From: Acidobacteriota bacterium
GTDB lineage: Bacteria > Acidobacteriota > Terriglobia > Versatilivoradales > Versatilivoraceae
NCBI GenBank assembly: GCA_028875575.1
Contig: JAPPDF010000042.1
Location: 62,001 to 126,000 of the forward strand
Reading direction: 5' to 3'
Length of the DNA stretch: 64,000 nucleotides
The notes beneath the pieces are model-generated. The model saw nothing but the letters and a program-made list of their open reading frames with translations, did no database searches and was not told the DNA's origin. This document shows positions 40,783-51,300 of the stretch, in pieces. The translations under genes were made by a program, and so were the position numbers. How positions within the stretch are numbered: position 1 is the stretch's first letter; every line of letters begins with the position of its first letter.

Positions 40783-41634
40783 ATGCGGGTTTTCGAAGCC
40801 CTCGCCGCCGCCTGTGAGGAACTGACCCGGCATGCCGTGGTCAACTCCAGGGTCGATGCCGAAATCCTGTTGGCACATTCCCTGGGAAAGACGCGCAGCT
40901 CCCTTTTGGCTCACTTTCGGGATGAGGTCGATGAATCCTTGGGCCGGGTCTTCTTCGCCAGAGTCGGGGAACGGTGTCGGGGGAAGCCGCTCCAATACAT
41001 TTTAGGTCAACAGGAATTTCGCGGGCTGCTCTTCGAAGTGTCGCCGGCTGTCTTCATTCCGAGGCCGGAGACGGAGTTTGTGGTGGAGGCAGCGCTGGAG
41101 CACCTGGCGGAAGGCGGTCTGGAACTGGCTGATGTGGGAACCGGTTCAGGCTGTCTGGCAATCAGTTTGGCCGTGGCGCTTCCGCGGGCGCGGGTCTGGG
41201 CGACGGACCTGTCGGAGGCGGCCCTGGAGGTTGCGAGGCGGAATGCTGCCCGTCACGGGGTGGAGCGCAAGATCACTTTTTTGCAGGGGGATCTGTTGAA
41301 ACCATTGATTCCCCGGCTGCGCAAGGGGCAGCTCGACGCCGTTGTCTCCAATCCCCCCTATGTGGGTCCTGAGGAGTTGAGCGGACTTCAGAAGGAAGTC
41401 CGGGATTGGGAGCCCCGGCTGGCCCTGGTCGGAGAAGAGGGAGCGTCCGGCCTCTATGGCCGGTTGCTGTCTCAAGCTCAAGTCCGGCTCAGGCCGGGCG
41501 GGCTGCTGATTATGGAGATCGGTTACAGCATGCAGGAGGCGGTGTGCGGTCTGCTCGGGCAGGGCTGGGATCTGCTGGGGGTTACCGACGACTTGAACGG
41601 GATTCCCAGGGTGGTTTCGGCGAGAAAGGTATAG
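40783..41634 (+). CDS. prmC: Release factor glutamine methyltransferase
   Basis: A 283-residue SAM methyltransferase that N5-methylates the GGQ glutamine of RF1 and RF2. The AdoMet loop is LADVGTGSGCLAISLAVALP (about residues 113-132) and the catalytic NPPY is in DAVVSNPPYVGPEEL. The N-terminal helical domain includes DAEILLAHSLGKTRSSLLAH and QYILGQQEFRGLLFEV. ATG 40783. Position after prfA agrees. Confidence 0.96.
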   Translation: MRVFEALAAACEELTRHAVVNSRVDAEILLAHSLGKTRSSLLAHFRDEVDESLGRVFFARVGERCRGKPLQYILGQQEFRGLLFEVSPAVFIPRPETEFVVEAALEHLAEGGLELADVGTGSGCLAISLAVALPRARVWATDLSEAALEVARRNAARHGVERKITFLQGDLLKPLIPRLRKGQLDAVVSNPPYVGPEELSGLQKEVRDWEPRLALVGEEGASGLYGRLLSQAQVRLRPGGLLIMEIGYSMQEAVCGLLGQGWDLLGVTDDLNGIPRVVSARKV

Positions 41635-41664
41635 AAGGACAAAGAGCCAACAGGAGAGGAGCCG

Positions 41665-42009
41665 ATGTCAGACTGCCTGTTTTGCAAGATCATTCGGAAG
41701 GAGATTCCCGCCAAGGTCGTGTTCGAGGATGACCTGGCCCTGGCATTCGAGGACATCAACCCCAAGGCTCCCACCCACCTGCTGATCATTCCCAGGAAAC
41801 ACCTGGAGTCCCTGGAGGACGCGAGCCGGGAAGACCGCGAGTGCCTGGGGCATCTGGTGATGGTGGCACGGGATCTGGCCCGCCGGCGGGGCCATCGCCA
41901 GTCCGGCTACCGAACGGTGTTCAATACCGGCCCTGACGCCGGCCAGTCGGTCTTTCATATCCACCTGCACCTGCTGGGAGGCCGGAAGATGGACTGGCCG
42001 CCGGGATAA
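41665..42009 (+). CDS. HIT-family protein HinT-like (nucleoside phosphoramidase)
   Basis: A 114-residue HIT protein. The N-terminus CLFCKIIRKEIPAKVVFEDD and the triad HIHLHLLGGRKM (HxHxHxx) match HinT, which hydrolyses aminoacyl-adenylates and nucleoside phosphoramidates. GAGGAG precedes the ATG. It is the last gene of the rpmE-prfA-prmC set, 30 bases after prmC. It differs from the FHIT-like protein at 35181, so two HIT clades occur within 7 kb. Confidence 0.93.
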   Translation: MSDCLFCKIIRKEIPAKVVFEDDLALAFEDINPKAPTHLLIIPRKHLESLEDASREDRECLGHLVMVARDLARRRGHRQSGYRTVFNTGPDAGQSVFHIHLHLLGGRKMDWPPG

Positions 42010-42172
42010 GGTTCACCTCTCGCCGTTGGCAGCCAGGCTGGAGTGTCGTTCCAGCGACCGGAGAGGAACAAGGGGAAGGTCCTGTCCCCTGGCAGTGTTG
42101 TGGTTAAGGGGAGAGCAGGGCAGCCGCGGTTTGCGTGGGTAGTCCTTGGAAACGCTGACTACAAGCCTTCCT

Positions 42173-42240
42173 TATAAAGCAGCGTAGCTGCGGCTCAGGG
42201 TAGCCCCGGGTGGAAGCCCGGGGATCAGGGTGAGACACCT
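42173..42240 (+). repeat. CCCGGG-hairpin repeat, copy 1
   Basis: GCAGCGTAGCTGCGGCTCA followed by GGTAGCCCCGGGTGGAAGCC and CGGGG, forming the hairpin CCCCGGGTGGAAGCCCGGGG. The same 31-base block in inverted orientation is at about 45718-45755. It lies downstream of nrdJ. Confidence 0.7.
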
Positions 42241-42253
42241 ATGCGGCGCAAGT

Positions 42254-44944
42254 TCAACTGCAGCCGCTGGTGGCGCCGCAGTTGAGGCACTTGTAACAGG
42301 CGCCGTTGCGCACCATGATGGAGCCGCATTCGGGGCAGGGCGGGGCATCTGCCTGGGTTTGAAAGACCTGCTTTTCCATATGTTCCATCTGCGTGCTGGT
42401 CACGGGAGCCGCCTTCTCCGGTTGGGGTTGATCCTCGACGGTCAGGAATTTCTGGCCGAGCCAGCGGAAGATGTAGTCCACGATGGACTTGGCAATGGGG
42501 ATCTGAGGATTGTTGGTGAACCCCGCGGGTTCGAACCGGCTGTGGCTGAACTTGTCGACCAGGACTCTCAACGGCACCCCGTACTGCAGGGCCATGGAAA
42601 TGGATGTGGCTACCGTGTCCATGAGCCCGGAAACCACGGAACCCTGTTTGGCCATGACCACAAAGATCTCTCCGGGGGTGCCGTCGTCGTACATTCCCAC
42701 CGTCAGGTACCCGTCGTGGCCGGCGACACTGAACTTATGGGTGATGGCCTGGCGCTCGTCGGGGAGTCGGAGCCGAGCCGGTCGGGCCGACCCATTCTCT
42801 CCTTCCTCCTTGAGACTCGTATTCAGCGGCTGTGACCGCTTGGATCCGTCCCGGTAGATGGCCAGAGCCTTGAGACCCAGTCGCCAGGCTTCAACGTAGG
42901 CTTCCTGAATTTGATCCACCGAGGCTTCCTCGGGCATGTTGACGGTCTTTGAAATGGCGCCCGAGAGAAAGGGTTGCACGGCCCCCATCATCTTCAAGTG
43001 ACCCGAGTAGTGAATGGAACGAGCTCCGTTCATGGGTTTGAAAGCACAGTCGAAGACCGGCAGGTCCGTCTCCTTCAGAAAGGGAGCCCCTTCGATGGTT
43101 TCGTTTTCGTCGATGTACTTGATGATTTCGTTGGTTTCTTCCTTGCCGTATCCCAACCGCGTCAATGCCTCCGGAACGGTCTGATTGACGATCTTGAGCA
43201 GGCCGCCGCCGACGAGTTTCTTGTACTTCACCAGGGCGATGTCGGGCTCCACTCCGGTGGTGTCGCAATCCATCATGAATCCGATGGTTCCGGTCGGCGC
43301 CAGCACCGTCACCTGGGAATTCTTGTAGCCGTGCCGCTCTCCCTCGGAAAGAGCATCGCTCCAACAGTCCTGGACGGCCTGGTAGAGATCCTGGGGCAGA
43401 GCGGAAGCGGGCAGATTGGAGGCGGCAGCGCGGTGTTTGCGAATTACCCTCAACATCGGCTCGCGATTCAGCGGGAACTCGGCGAAGGGGCCCAGATCAT
43501 GGGCAATCCTGGCGGAGGTGTGGTAGGCCTCTCCGTGCATGAGGGCCGTGACGGCGCCGGCATAGGCGCGGCCGGCATCGCTGTCGTAGGGAAGCCCGGA
43601 GGACATGAGCAGGGCTCCCAGGTTGGCATAGCCCAGTCCCAGCGGCCTGAAGTGGTGGCTGTTTTCGGCAATGGCGGGGGTGGGATAGCTGGCGTTGTCG
43701 ACGATGATCTCCTGGGCCGTGATCATCACACCCACCGCGTGTTTGAACCGCTCGACATCCAGGCGACCGTCTCCATTTCTGAATTTCATCAGATTCAGCG
43801 ACGCCAGGTTGCAGGCAGTGTCATCCAGGAACATATATTCGCTGCAGGGGTTGGAGGCATTGATGCGATCGGTGCCGGCGCAGGTATGCCAGTCGTTGAC
43901 CGTGGTGTCGAACTGGATGCCGGGGTCGCCGCAAACGTGGGCGGACTCCGCCATCATTTGAAGCAGATTTCGGGCACGGTGATTTTCCACAATCTCACCG
44001 GTGGTCACCGCTCGTGTGCTCCATTCGCGGTCTTCGACGGCTGCCTGCATGAACTCGTCGGTGACCCGAACGCTGTTGTTTGAATTCTGGAAGAAGACCG
44101 AACTATAGGCAGGGCCGTTGAAGGAAGGATCGTATCCCGCCGAGATCAGCGCCCACGCTTTCTTTTCCTCCTCCTCCTTGCACTTGATGAATTCCACGAT
44201 GTCGGGATGCTCGGCGTTCAGGATGACCATTTTGGCCGCCCGGCGCGTCTTGCCACCCGACTTGATGACGCCGGCGAAGGCATCGTAGCCCTTCATGAAG
44301 GAGACCGGGCCGGACGCCTCCCCCCCACCGGAAAGCAACTCCTTCGAGGAACGAATCGGGGAGAGATTGGTGCCGGTGCCGCTTCCCCACTTGAAAAGCA
44401 TGCCTTCCGTCTTGGCCAGATCCAGAATGGCTTCCATGCGGTCTTCCACCGAGTTGATGAAACATGCCGAGCATTGGGGCTTGGGCTCGATGCCGCAATT
44501 GAACCAGACGGGGCTGTTGAATGCCGCCTTTTGGTCGACCAGAAGGTGGGTGAGCTCTGCCTTGAAGGTGTCGGCGTCTTCGCGTGTGGCGAAATAGCCC
44601 CCCTCCTGTCCCCATCGGTGAATAGCGTCCACCACTCTTCCAATGAGCTGGCGCACACTCTTCTCGCGGCCCCTGCCATTGGTGGATCGCCTGAAGTATT
44701 TGGACACCACCACGTTGGTCGCCAGCATGGACCAGCTTTCGGGCACTTCCACATCAGGCTGCTCGAAGATCACCTCTCCCTTTTCATTGGTGATGCTTGC
44801 ATCGCGCTTCTCCCACTGAACCTGATCGAAGGGATGCACCCCGGGCTGGGTGTAAACCCGGTCGAAATGCAGGAGTCTGGTTTCTTCCGACGCACCGGTG
44901 GCTGCGGCCGTAGCCGGGCTTCCCGTCTTTGCGTTCAGTAGCAT
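42254..44944 (-). CDS. nrdJ: Adenosylcobalamin-dependent (class II) ribonucleotide reductase
   Basis: An 896-residue vitamin B12-dependent reductase. Visible are an N-terminal FDQVQWEKRDASI, SMLATNVVVSKYFRR, LFKWGSGTGTNLSPIRSSKE (active-site loop), PCSEYMFLDDTACNLASLNL, LAPTGTIGFMMDCDTTG, and a C-terminal zinc finger CPECGSIMVRNGACYKCLNCGATSGCS. The length is typical for the family. No NrdAB or NrdDG genes are nearby, so dNTP supply may depend on cobalamin. Its promoter is at 45086-45113; no cobalamin riboswitch is seen in the 135-base leader. Confidence 0.95.
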   Translation of the reverse strand: MLLNAKTGSPATAAATGASEETRLLHFDRVYTQPGVHPFDQVQWEKRDASITNEKGEVIFEQPDVEVPESWSMLATNVVVSKYFRRSTNGRGREKSVRQLIGRVVDAIHRWGQEGGYFATREDADTFKAELTHLLVDQKAAFNSPVWFNCGIEPKPQCSACFINSVEDRMEAILDLAKTEGMLFKWGSGTGTNLSPIRSSKELLSGGGEASGPVSFMKGYDAFAGVIKSGGKTRRAAKMVILNAEHPDIVEFIKCKEEEEKKAWALISAGYDPSFNGPAYSSVFFQNSNNSVRVTDEFMQAAVEDREWSTRAVTTGEIVENHRARNLLQMMAESAHVCGDPGIQFDTTVNDWHTCAGTDRINASNPCSEYMFLDDTACNLASLNLMKFRNGDGRLDVERFKHAVGVMITAQEIIVDNASYPTPAIAENSHHFRPLGLGYANLGALLMSSGLPYDSDAGRAYAGAVTALMHGEAYHTSARIAHDLGPFAEFPLNREPMLRVIRKHRAAASNLPASALPQDLYQAVQDCWSDALSEGERHGYKNSQVTVLAPTGTIGFMMDCDTTGVEPDIALVKYKKLVGGGLLKIVNQTVPEALTRLGYGKEETNEIIKYIDENETIEGAPFLKETDLPVFDCAFKPMNGARSIHYSGHLKMMGAVQPFLSGAISKTVNMPEEASVDQIQEAYVEAWRLGLKALAIYRDGSKRSQPLNTSLKEEGENGSARPARLRLPDERQAITHKFSVAGHDGYLTVGMYDDGTPGEIFVVMAKQGSVVSGLMDTVATSISMALQYGVPLRVLVDKFSHSRFEPAGFTNNPQIPIAKSIVDYIFRWLGQKFLTVEDQPQPEKAAPVTSTQMEHMEKQVFQTQADAPPCPECGSIMVRNGACYKCLNCGATSGCS

Positions 44945-45085
44945 GGAAAGTCTCCTTGATCCTCTATCAGGACAATGGAATGCAGGCAGGCAATCTGCTC
45001 GTCAGGCCGACCTTCGGTGGTGGGGCCGGTACCGATTCGAGCCCGAACTAAACTAGGGGTCCATCCGTTCGCTTTGGTGAGAGGC

Positions 45086-45113
45086 ATTGTACGCCGGTGA
45101 AGTGTCTTGTCAA
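45086..45113 (-). promoter_or_regulatory. Sigma70 promoter of nrdJ
   Basis: On the minus strand TTGACA (45113-45108), a 16-base spacer and TACAAT (45091-45086). Initiation near 45079, giving a 135-base leader. Confidence 0.7.
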
Positions 45114-45281
45114 GCATTATCACGGTTTTTTGCACAAAATGATGGACCCTTCACCCGACCGGCAACTAAATGTTGTGCACCCGTTTCATTCCCACAAATC
45201 CCTCGCAGAGCCCGGATACCATGGGAAAGTCCGGAGCGGCTACCGTGTCTGCCCATTGAAAATGAAGGGTTTGAGACACGG

Positions 45282-45321
45282 TTGTTGCTGGCCTCAATCA
45301 CTCCCCCCTGGAGGGGGAGTC
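45282..45321. repeat. Diverged copy of the CTCCCCCT palindromic element
   Basis: GTTGTTGCTGGCCTCAATCA followed by CTCCCCCCTGGAGGGGGAGT matches the right arm and flank of the 1470-1546 element. Confidence 0.65.
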
Positions 45322-45460
45322 GGTGAGACAAGGGCTCCGCCCGCAGTCGAACCGGTGGGGGGGGACGGAACTAGCAAGATCGTCAGATAGGAGATTCTGC
45401 CTGCAGTTGAGCCGGAGGGGTAACGCGGTGTTCCCTGCTTTTTTGTGGAGGCGTCGCCTT

Positions 45461-45720
45461 CGGGGACGGGTGCTTTCAATGCGCCGCATACGCGGCTGGG
45501 TTGGCGCGGAACCAGACGACCCCGGGTTGCGTTGGGCTTCAATCTGGAAAGGTTGTTCGTCGTCCAGCGGCGCAACCATCGCCTCGCCGAAGCAACGACA
45601 GCGGTAAGAGGTGACGTGGGACGGCTTTTCTTTGGGGAAGCAGTGCGTTTCCGAAGGGGCGCTTTCTATTCGCCGCATTCGCGGCTGGGTTGGCGCAGAA
45701 CTCAGACGACCCCGGGTTGA
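45461..45720 (+). repeat. Direct repeat pair with core GCGGCTGGGTTGGCGC
   Basis: Two copies (about 45461-45532 and 45651-45720) share CGCCGCAT, GCGGCTGGGTTGGCGC and CAGACGACCCCGGGTTG at about 85 percent identity by eye. Spacing about 190 bases. Confidence 0.6.
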
Positions 45721-45760
45721 CACCCGGGGCTACCGTGAGCCGCAGCTACGCTGCTCTATA
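45705..45760 (-). repeat. CCCGGG-hairpin repeat, copy 2
   Basis: On the minus strand AGCAGCGTAGCTGCGGCTCA followed by CGGTAGCCCCGGGTG, nearly identical to 42178-42215, and ending in a CCCGGG hairpin. Confidence 0.7.
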
Positions 45761-45987
45761 GGGATGGCCCGTAGGTGGCGTCTCGCCAGGTAACCCACGT
45801 CAACCGCAGCATTCGCAGCTCTCCCCAAACCCACAACGCTGCAAGAGGAAACGTGTTTTTCTATTTGGAATATGCCCCGGGCCAGGGCCCGGGGGAGTCA
45901 TCGGGAGACGTCACGTAGGGGAGTTGAGCCGCGAATGCGGCGACAAAACGTAGCCACGGCCCGGGACGAGCCATTGGGACGCGGACG

Positions 45988-47874
<1,887 letters not shown>

Positions 47875-47943
47875 CTATTTTCAATAGATTGCAATTAAAA
47901 GTGCGGACCGAAACCGGTGGATGATTGTCTGCCGTTTGCGTGA

Positions 47944-47972
47944 ATCATACCACAAGATTGACAAAGCCCTGA
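47944..47972 (-). promoter_or_regulatory. Extended -10 promoter of thiC
   Basis: On the minus strand TGGTATGAT (TGn plus TATGAT, 47952-47944) with only a weak -35 (TCAGGG) at the expected distance. Leader about 75 bases, without TPP-riboswitch CUGAGA or ACCUGA boxes. Confidence 0.45.
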
Positions 47973-48056
47973 CCCGAAACTAAGATGGGCCGCCGCTGCT
48001 GATAGGCGGCCGGCCGGTCGAAAAAAGATGCCGTCGAGCCATGATCGGAGGGAAGC

Positions 48057-49514
48057 ATGTCGGAGACATTCGGGAACTTCATTGCCGGTGAGTGGGTGGA
48101 AAGCCCTTCTGGGAAATCGTTCGAGAGTATCAATCCGGCCGACACCCGGGAAGTGGTGGCACGCTACCAGGCGTCCACGGCGGCTGACGTGAAGCAGGCG
48201 CTGGAGGCCGCCGGCCAGGCTCAGCAGGCCTGGGCCGAGATGCCGGCCCCCTTGCGCGGCACCATCCTCATGCGGTCCGCCGAGTTGCTGGAAAAGCGGG
48301 CCGAGCAGGTGGCGACCGAGATGACCCGCGAAGAGGGGAAAACGCTGCCGGAGGCTCGGGGGGAAGTGGGCCGCGCCGTCAACATCCTGCGCTATTTCGG
48401 GGCCGAGGGCGCCAGGCTCAGCGGCGAAACGGTACCCTCGGAACGAGACGGCGTCTTCGGCTACACCTTCCGCAAGCCGCTGGGCGTGGTGTCCCTGCTG
48501 ACTCCCTGGAATTTCCCCATTGCCATTCCGGTTTGGAAGATAGCCCCGGCGCTGGTTGCCGGAAACAGCCTGGTCATCAAACCGGCCTCGCTGGCGCCGC
48601 TGTGCACGGTGCGAGTGGCCGAGGTGCTGCACGAGGCCGGCTTGCCCAAGGGCGTGCTGAATGTGGTCACCGGGTCCGGGGCGGCCATCGGCGATGAGCT
48701 GATCGCCAATCCCCTGGTCAAGGCGGTCTCCTTTACCGGGTCCTGCGAGGTCGGCAACGGGATCCAACGTCAGACGGCTCCGCGGGGAATCAAGACCCAG
48801 TTGGAAATGGGCGGGAAGAACCCCACCATCGTGCTCCGGGACGCCGACCTGGACCAGGCTGCCGACGTGGTGGTCAACGGCGCATTCTTTTCAACCGGAC
48901 AGAAATGCACCGCCACCAGTCGAGCCCTGGTGGAGAAGCCGGTTTTCGACGAGTTCGTGAGGTTGCTGGTGGAGAAAACCGAGAATCTGAAAGTCGGCGA
49001 CGGTCTCCGGCAGGGGATCCAGATGGGACCGTGCGTCGACGAGAATCAGATGAACACCGTCCTGGACTACATCGGGGTCGGCCGGCAGGAAGGAGCGCGC
49101 CTGCTGTGCGGGGGCGGGCGACTGACCGGTCCGGAATGGGACAAGGGCTACTTCGTGCAACCCACCATCTTTTCCGAGGTGTCGCCGGATATGAGGATTG
49201 CCCAGGAAGAGATTTTCGGCCCGGTGCTGGCTCTCTTTGCGGTCGAAGACCTCGACGAAGCCATCGAGCTCGCCAACCGGGTCCAGTTCGGGCTGTCGGC
49301 GTCGATTCTGACCAACAGGATCGATCAGGCCTTCAACTACATCAACCGCATCGAAGCCGGCTTGATTATCGTCAACCTGCCCTCGGCCGGGGTGGAGTAT
49401 CAACTGCCCTTTGGAGGCACCAAGGCTTCCAGCACGGGCTATCGGGAGCAGGGCAGCGTGGCCATCGACTTCTATTCGGAGCTGCGGACGGTCTACCTGA
49501 AGCACCGGATCTGA
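48057..49514 (+). CDS. NAD(P)-dependent aldehyde dehydrogenase
   Basis: A 485-residue ALDH. Catalytic cysteine in FFSTGQKCTATSRA, catalytic Glu in QLEMGGKNPTIV, cofactor segment TPWNFPIAIPVWKIAPALVAGNS and SFTGSCEVGNGIQ, and the closing EEIFGPVLALF. The N-terminus FGNFIAGEWVES and the C-terminal part resemble alpha-ketoglutarate semialdehyde dehydrogenases (2,5-dioxovalerate) and related sugar-acid ALDHs, but the substrate is uncertain. AGCGGAGGG-like GGAGGGAAGC precedes the ATG. Divergent from thiC. Confidence 0.9.
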   Translation: MSETFGNFIAGEWVESPSGKSFESINPADTREVVARYQASTAADVKQALEAAGQAQQAWAEMPAPLRGTILMRSAELLEKRAEQVATEMTREEGKTLPEARGEVGRAVNILRYFGAEGARLSGETVPSERDGVFGYTFRKPLGVVSLLTPWNFPIAIPVWKIAPALVAGNSLVIKPASLAPLCTVRVAEVLHEAGLPKGVLNVVTGSGAAIGDELIANPLVKAVSFTGSCEVGNGIQRQTAPRGIKTQLEMGGKNPTIVLRDADLDQAADVVVNGAFFSTGQKCTATSRALVEKPVFDEFVRLLVEKTENLKVGDGLRQGIQMGPCVDENQMNTVLDYIGVGRQEGARLLCGGGRLTGPEWDKGYFVQPTIFSEVSPDMRIAQEEIFGPVLALFAVEDLDEAIELANRVQFGLSASILTNRIDQAFNYINRIEAGLIIVNLPSAGVEYQLPFGGTKASSTGYREQGSVAIDFYSELRTVYLKHRI

Positions 49515-49525
49515 GGACGTTCCAC

Positions 49526-50140
49526 CTATTCGATCTCCCGGATGTAGAGGTCCTTGAAGCGCATTTTGCCTTCGCCGCCGCTGTGGAGCTGCAGTGCGAT
49601 GACTCCGTCGAAATAGCGGGGGGCAGGATCCTTGTAGTCCACGGCCCGCACACCGTTGAGAAAGGTCACCACCCGATTGCCCAACACCGAAAAGGAAATA
49701 TCGTTCCACTCTCCCGGTTTCAGGGCCGCCTCTCCGGCTGGGCCGGGCTTGACCAGCCATCCCCGGCCGCCGCTCTCGTAGAGTCCTCCGGTGTGCATGC
49801 CCGGGTTGGGGTCCACCTCCACCTGAACCCCCTTGATGTCGACTCCCTGCAGGGTCGAATGGTAGAAGATGCCGCTGTTGCCGGTTCCTTCACCCTTGAA
49901 TTTGGCTCTGAGCTCAAAGTTCTTGTAGGTCCTGGTTGTGGCCAGATAACCGTATTTCTGGGTCAGGGCTTCTCCCAGGATCTCGCCGTCTTCGACGGTC
50001 CATTTCTCCTGGCCGTGCTCCTGCCAGCCACTCAGGTCCCGGCCGTTGAAGAGGGCAATCCAGGCAGGGTTCTCTTCGGGCTGCGCGCTTTGAGGCCACA
50101 GGAACCACACCAGCAGAAAGGGAATCCAGAATCGTTTCAT
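49526..50140 (-). CDS. DUF1080 (3-keto-disaccharide hydrolase-like) secreted protein
   Basis: A 204-residue exported protein with signal peptide (WIPFLLVWFLWPQSAQ). The DUF1080 lectin-like jelly roll shows WIALFNGRDLSGWQEH, EKWTVEDGEILGE, FELRAKFKGEGTGNSGIFYHS, GLYESGGRGWLVKPGPAGE and GVIALQLHSGGEGKMRFKDLYI. Members bind or hydrolyse glycans, including 3-keto-glucosides. GGAGGTGTCACC precedes the ATG at 50140. Convergent with the aldehyde dehydrogenase by 11 bases. Confidence 0.88.
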   Translation of the reverse strand: MKRFWIPFLLVWFLWPQSAQPEENPAWIALFNGRDLSGWQEHGQEKWTVEDGEILGEALTQKYGYLATTRTYKNFELRAKFKGEGTGNSGIFYHSTLQGVDIKGVQVEVDPNPGMHTGGLYESGGRGWLVKPGPAGEAALKPGEWNDISFSVLGNRVVTFLNGVRAVDYKDPAPRYFDGVIALQLHSGGEGKMRFKDLYIREIE

Positions 50141-50417
50141 GGTGACACCTCCGCGACAACGGTTGCCGGCGGCCGACCTGCTCCGCCCGCATGCCCCGAA
50201 CCCGGAGTGACTCCCGGACGTCGGGGTTGCGTTATGACTGGCCTTCATTGAGCCAGGATGATTGCTTCATGATAGCAGACATACGGCTCGGGAAATCCCC
50301 GGTAGGCGTGGATTTTCATCTCGCTTTTTTGGGCAGGCGGCTCGTTGACAGCCACTTTCGGGATAAGCTAATTTCTGAATTCCGCCGTGTTGGAGATTCA
50401 AGTCCCCTGGAATTCTC

Positions 50418-51212
50418 ATGCGAATCCTGACTTGCCTCAAACAGGTTCCCGAACGGGACTCCCGCTACAAGCTGAACCAGGACGGCTCCAGGGTCCTGGA
50501 GGAGGACCTGGTCTTCGAAACCAACGAGAGCGACCTCTACGCCCTGGAGGAAGCCCTCCGTTTGAAAGAGCAATTGGGAGGTGAAGTGGCGGCGCTTTCC
50601 CTGGGGCCCGACCGTGTCTCCAAGGTCCTGCGCAACGCCCTGGCCATGGGAGCCGACAGGGCCATCCACCTGAAGGGGGAGGCATTCGAAGGTGGGGATG
50701 CCTGGGGTACGGCCCAGGCCATCGCCGCTGCCGTCGCCCCGGAGGACTATGACCTGGTGCTCACCGGCGTGCAGTCGGAGGACATGGCTTTCGCTCAGAC
50801 GGGCGTCGTCCTGTCTCAGATCCTGGGATGGACCTGCGCCACCATCGTGTTGGAGATCGCCTACGAGGGCCAGACCGGCACGATTCAGGTGAAACGGGAA
50901 CTGGAGAGCAATGTCTTCGAGCGCGTCGAGCTTCCGCTACCCGCGGTCCTGACCATTCAGTCGGGAAGTCACCCGATCCGCTATGCCACCCTGAGAGGGA
51001 TCATGCAAGCCAAGAAAAAGGAGTACCGTGTGCTGACGGTCTCGGACCTGGGACTCGCCGCGGAGACTGTGGGCGAGGTGGCCGCCAAGGTCACGCACCA
51101 CCGATTGCTGGCGCCCGAAAGGAAAAAACAGACGGTGATGATCGAGGGCGGAGCTGAAGAGGCGGCCCGGACGCTGGTGGACAAGCTGGTCAACGAAATC
51201 GGAGTGATTTAG
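50418..51212 (+). CDS. etfB: Electron transfer flavoprotein beta subunit
   Basis: A 264-residue ETF beta subunit. The N-terminal CLKQVPERDS and DLYALEEALRLKEQLGGEVAALSLGP, LAMGADRAIHL, DYDLVLTGVQSEDMAFAQTGVVLSQILGW and ESNVFERVELPLPAVLTIQSG match the family; AMP-binding residues lie in these segments. Pairs with etfA 88 bases downstream. Together they take electrons from dehydrogenases to the quinone pool or bifurcate. Confidence 0.94.
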   Translation: MRILTCLKQVPERDSRYKLNQDGSRVLEEDLVFETNESDLYALEEALRLKEQLGGEVAALSLGPDRVSKVLRNALAMGADRAIHLKGEAFEGGDAWGTAQAIAAAVAPEDYDLVLTGVQSEDMAFAQTGVVLSQILGWTCATIVLEIAYEGQTGTIQVKRELESNVFERVELPLPAVLTIQSGSHPIRYATLRGIMQAKKKEYRVLTVSDLGLAAETVGEVAAKVTHHRLLAPERKKQTVMIEGGAEEAARTLVDKLVNEIGVI

Positions 51213-51300
51213 CCCCGTTGGCCGATGGAGCCGAACGTTTCGGACGGCCCGGCGATTCGAGAGACGCCAACAGCATCCGTCGGAGAAGGAAAATCGGACC

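Larger units (their letters stand above)
44945..45987. other. 1-kb intergenic region between nrdJ and thiC, repeat-rich
   Basis: Contains the nrdJ promoter (45086-45113), the CTCCCCCT palindrome copy (about 45282-45321), direct repeats at 45461-45532 and 45651-45720, the CCCGGG-hairpin repeat (45705-45760) and a strong hairpin CCCCGGGCC-AG-GGCCCGGGG (around 45872-45895). No supported gene; all frames are short and compositionally repeat-driven. Confidence 0.65.

Noticed and set aside
44945-45080. Cobalamin riboswitch in front of nrdJ
   Set aside because: No B12-box motif found by eye. A covariance search would be decisive.
45872-45897. Hairpin CCCCGGGCC-AG-GGCCCGGGG as a thiC terminator
   Set aside because: On the thiC transcript the hairpin is followed by an A-rich, not a U-rich, stretch. 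Its loop of two bases is also too short for a good terminator.
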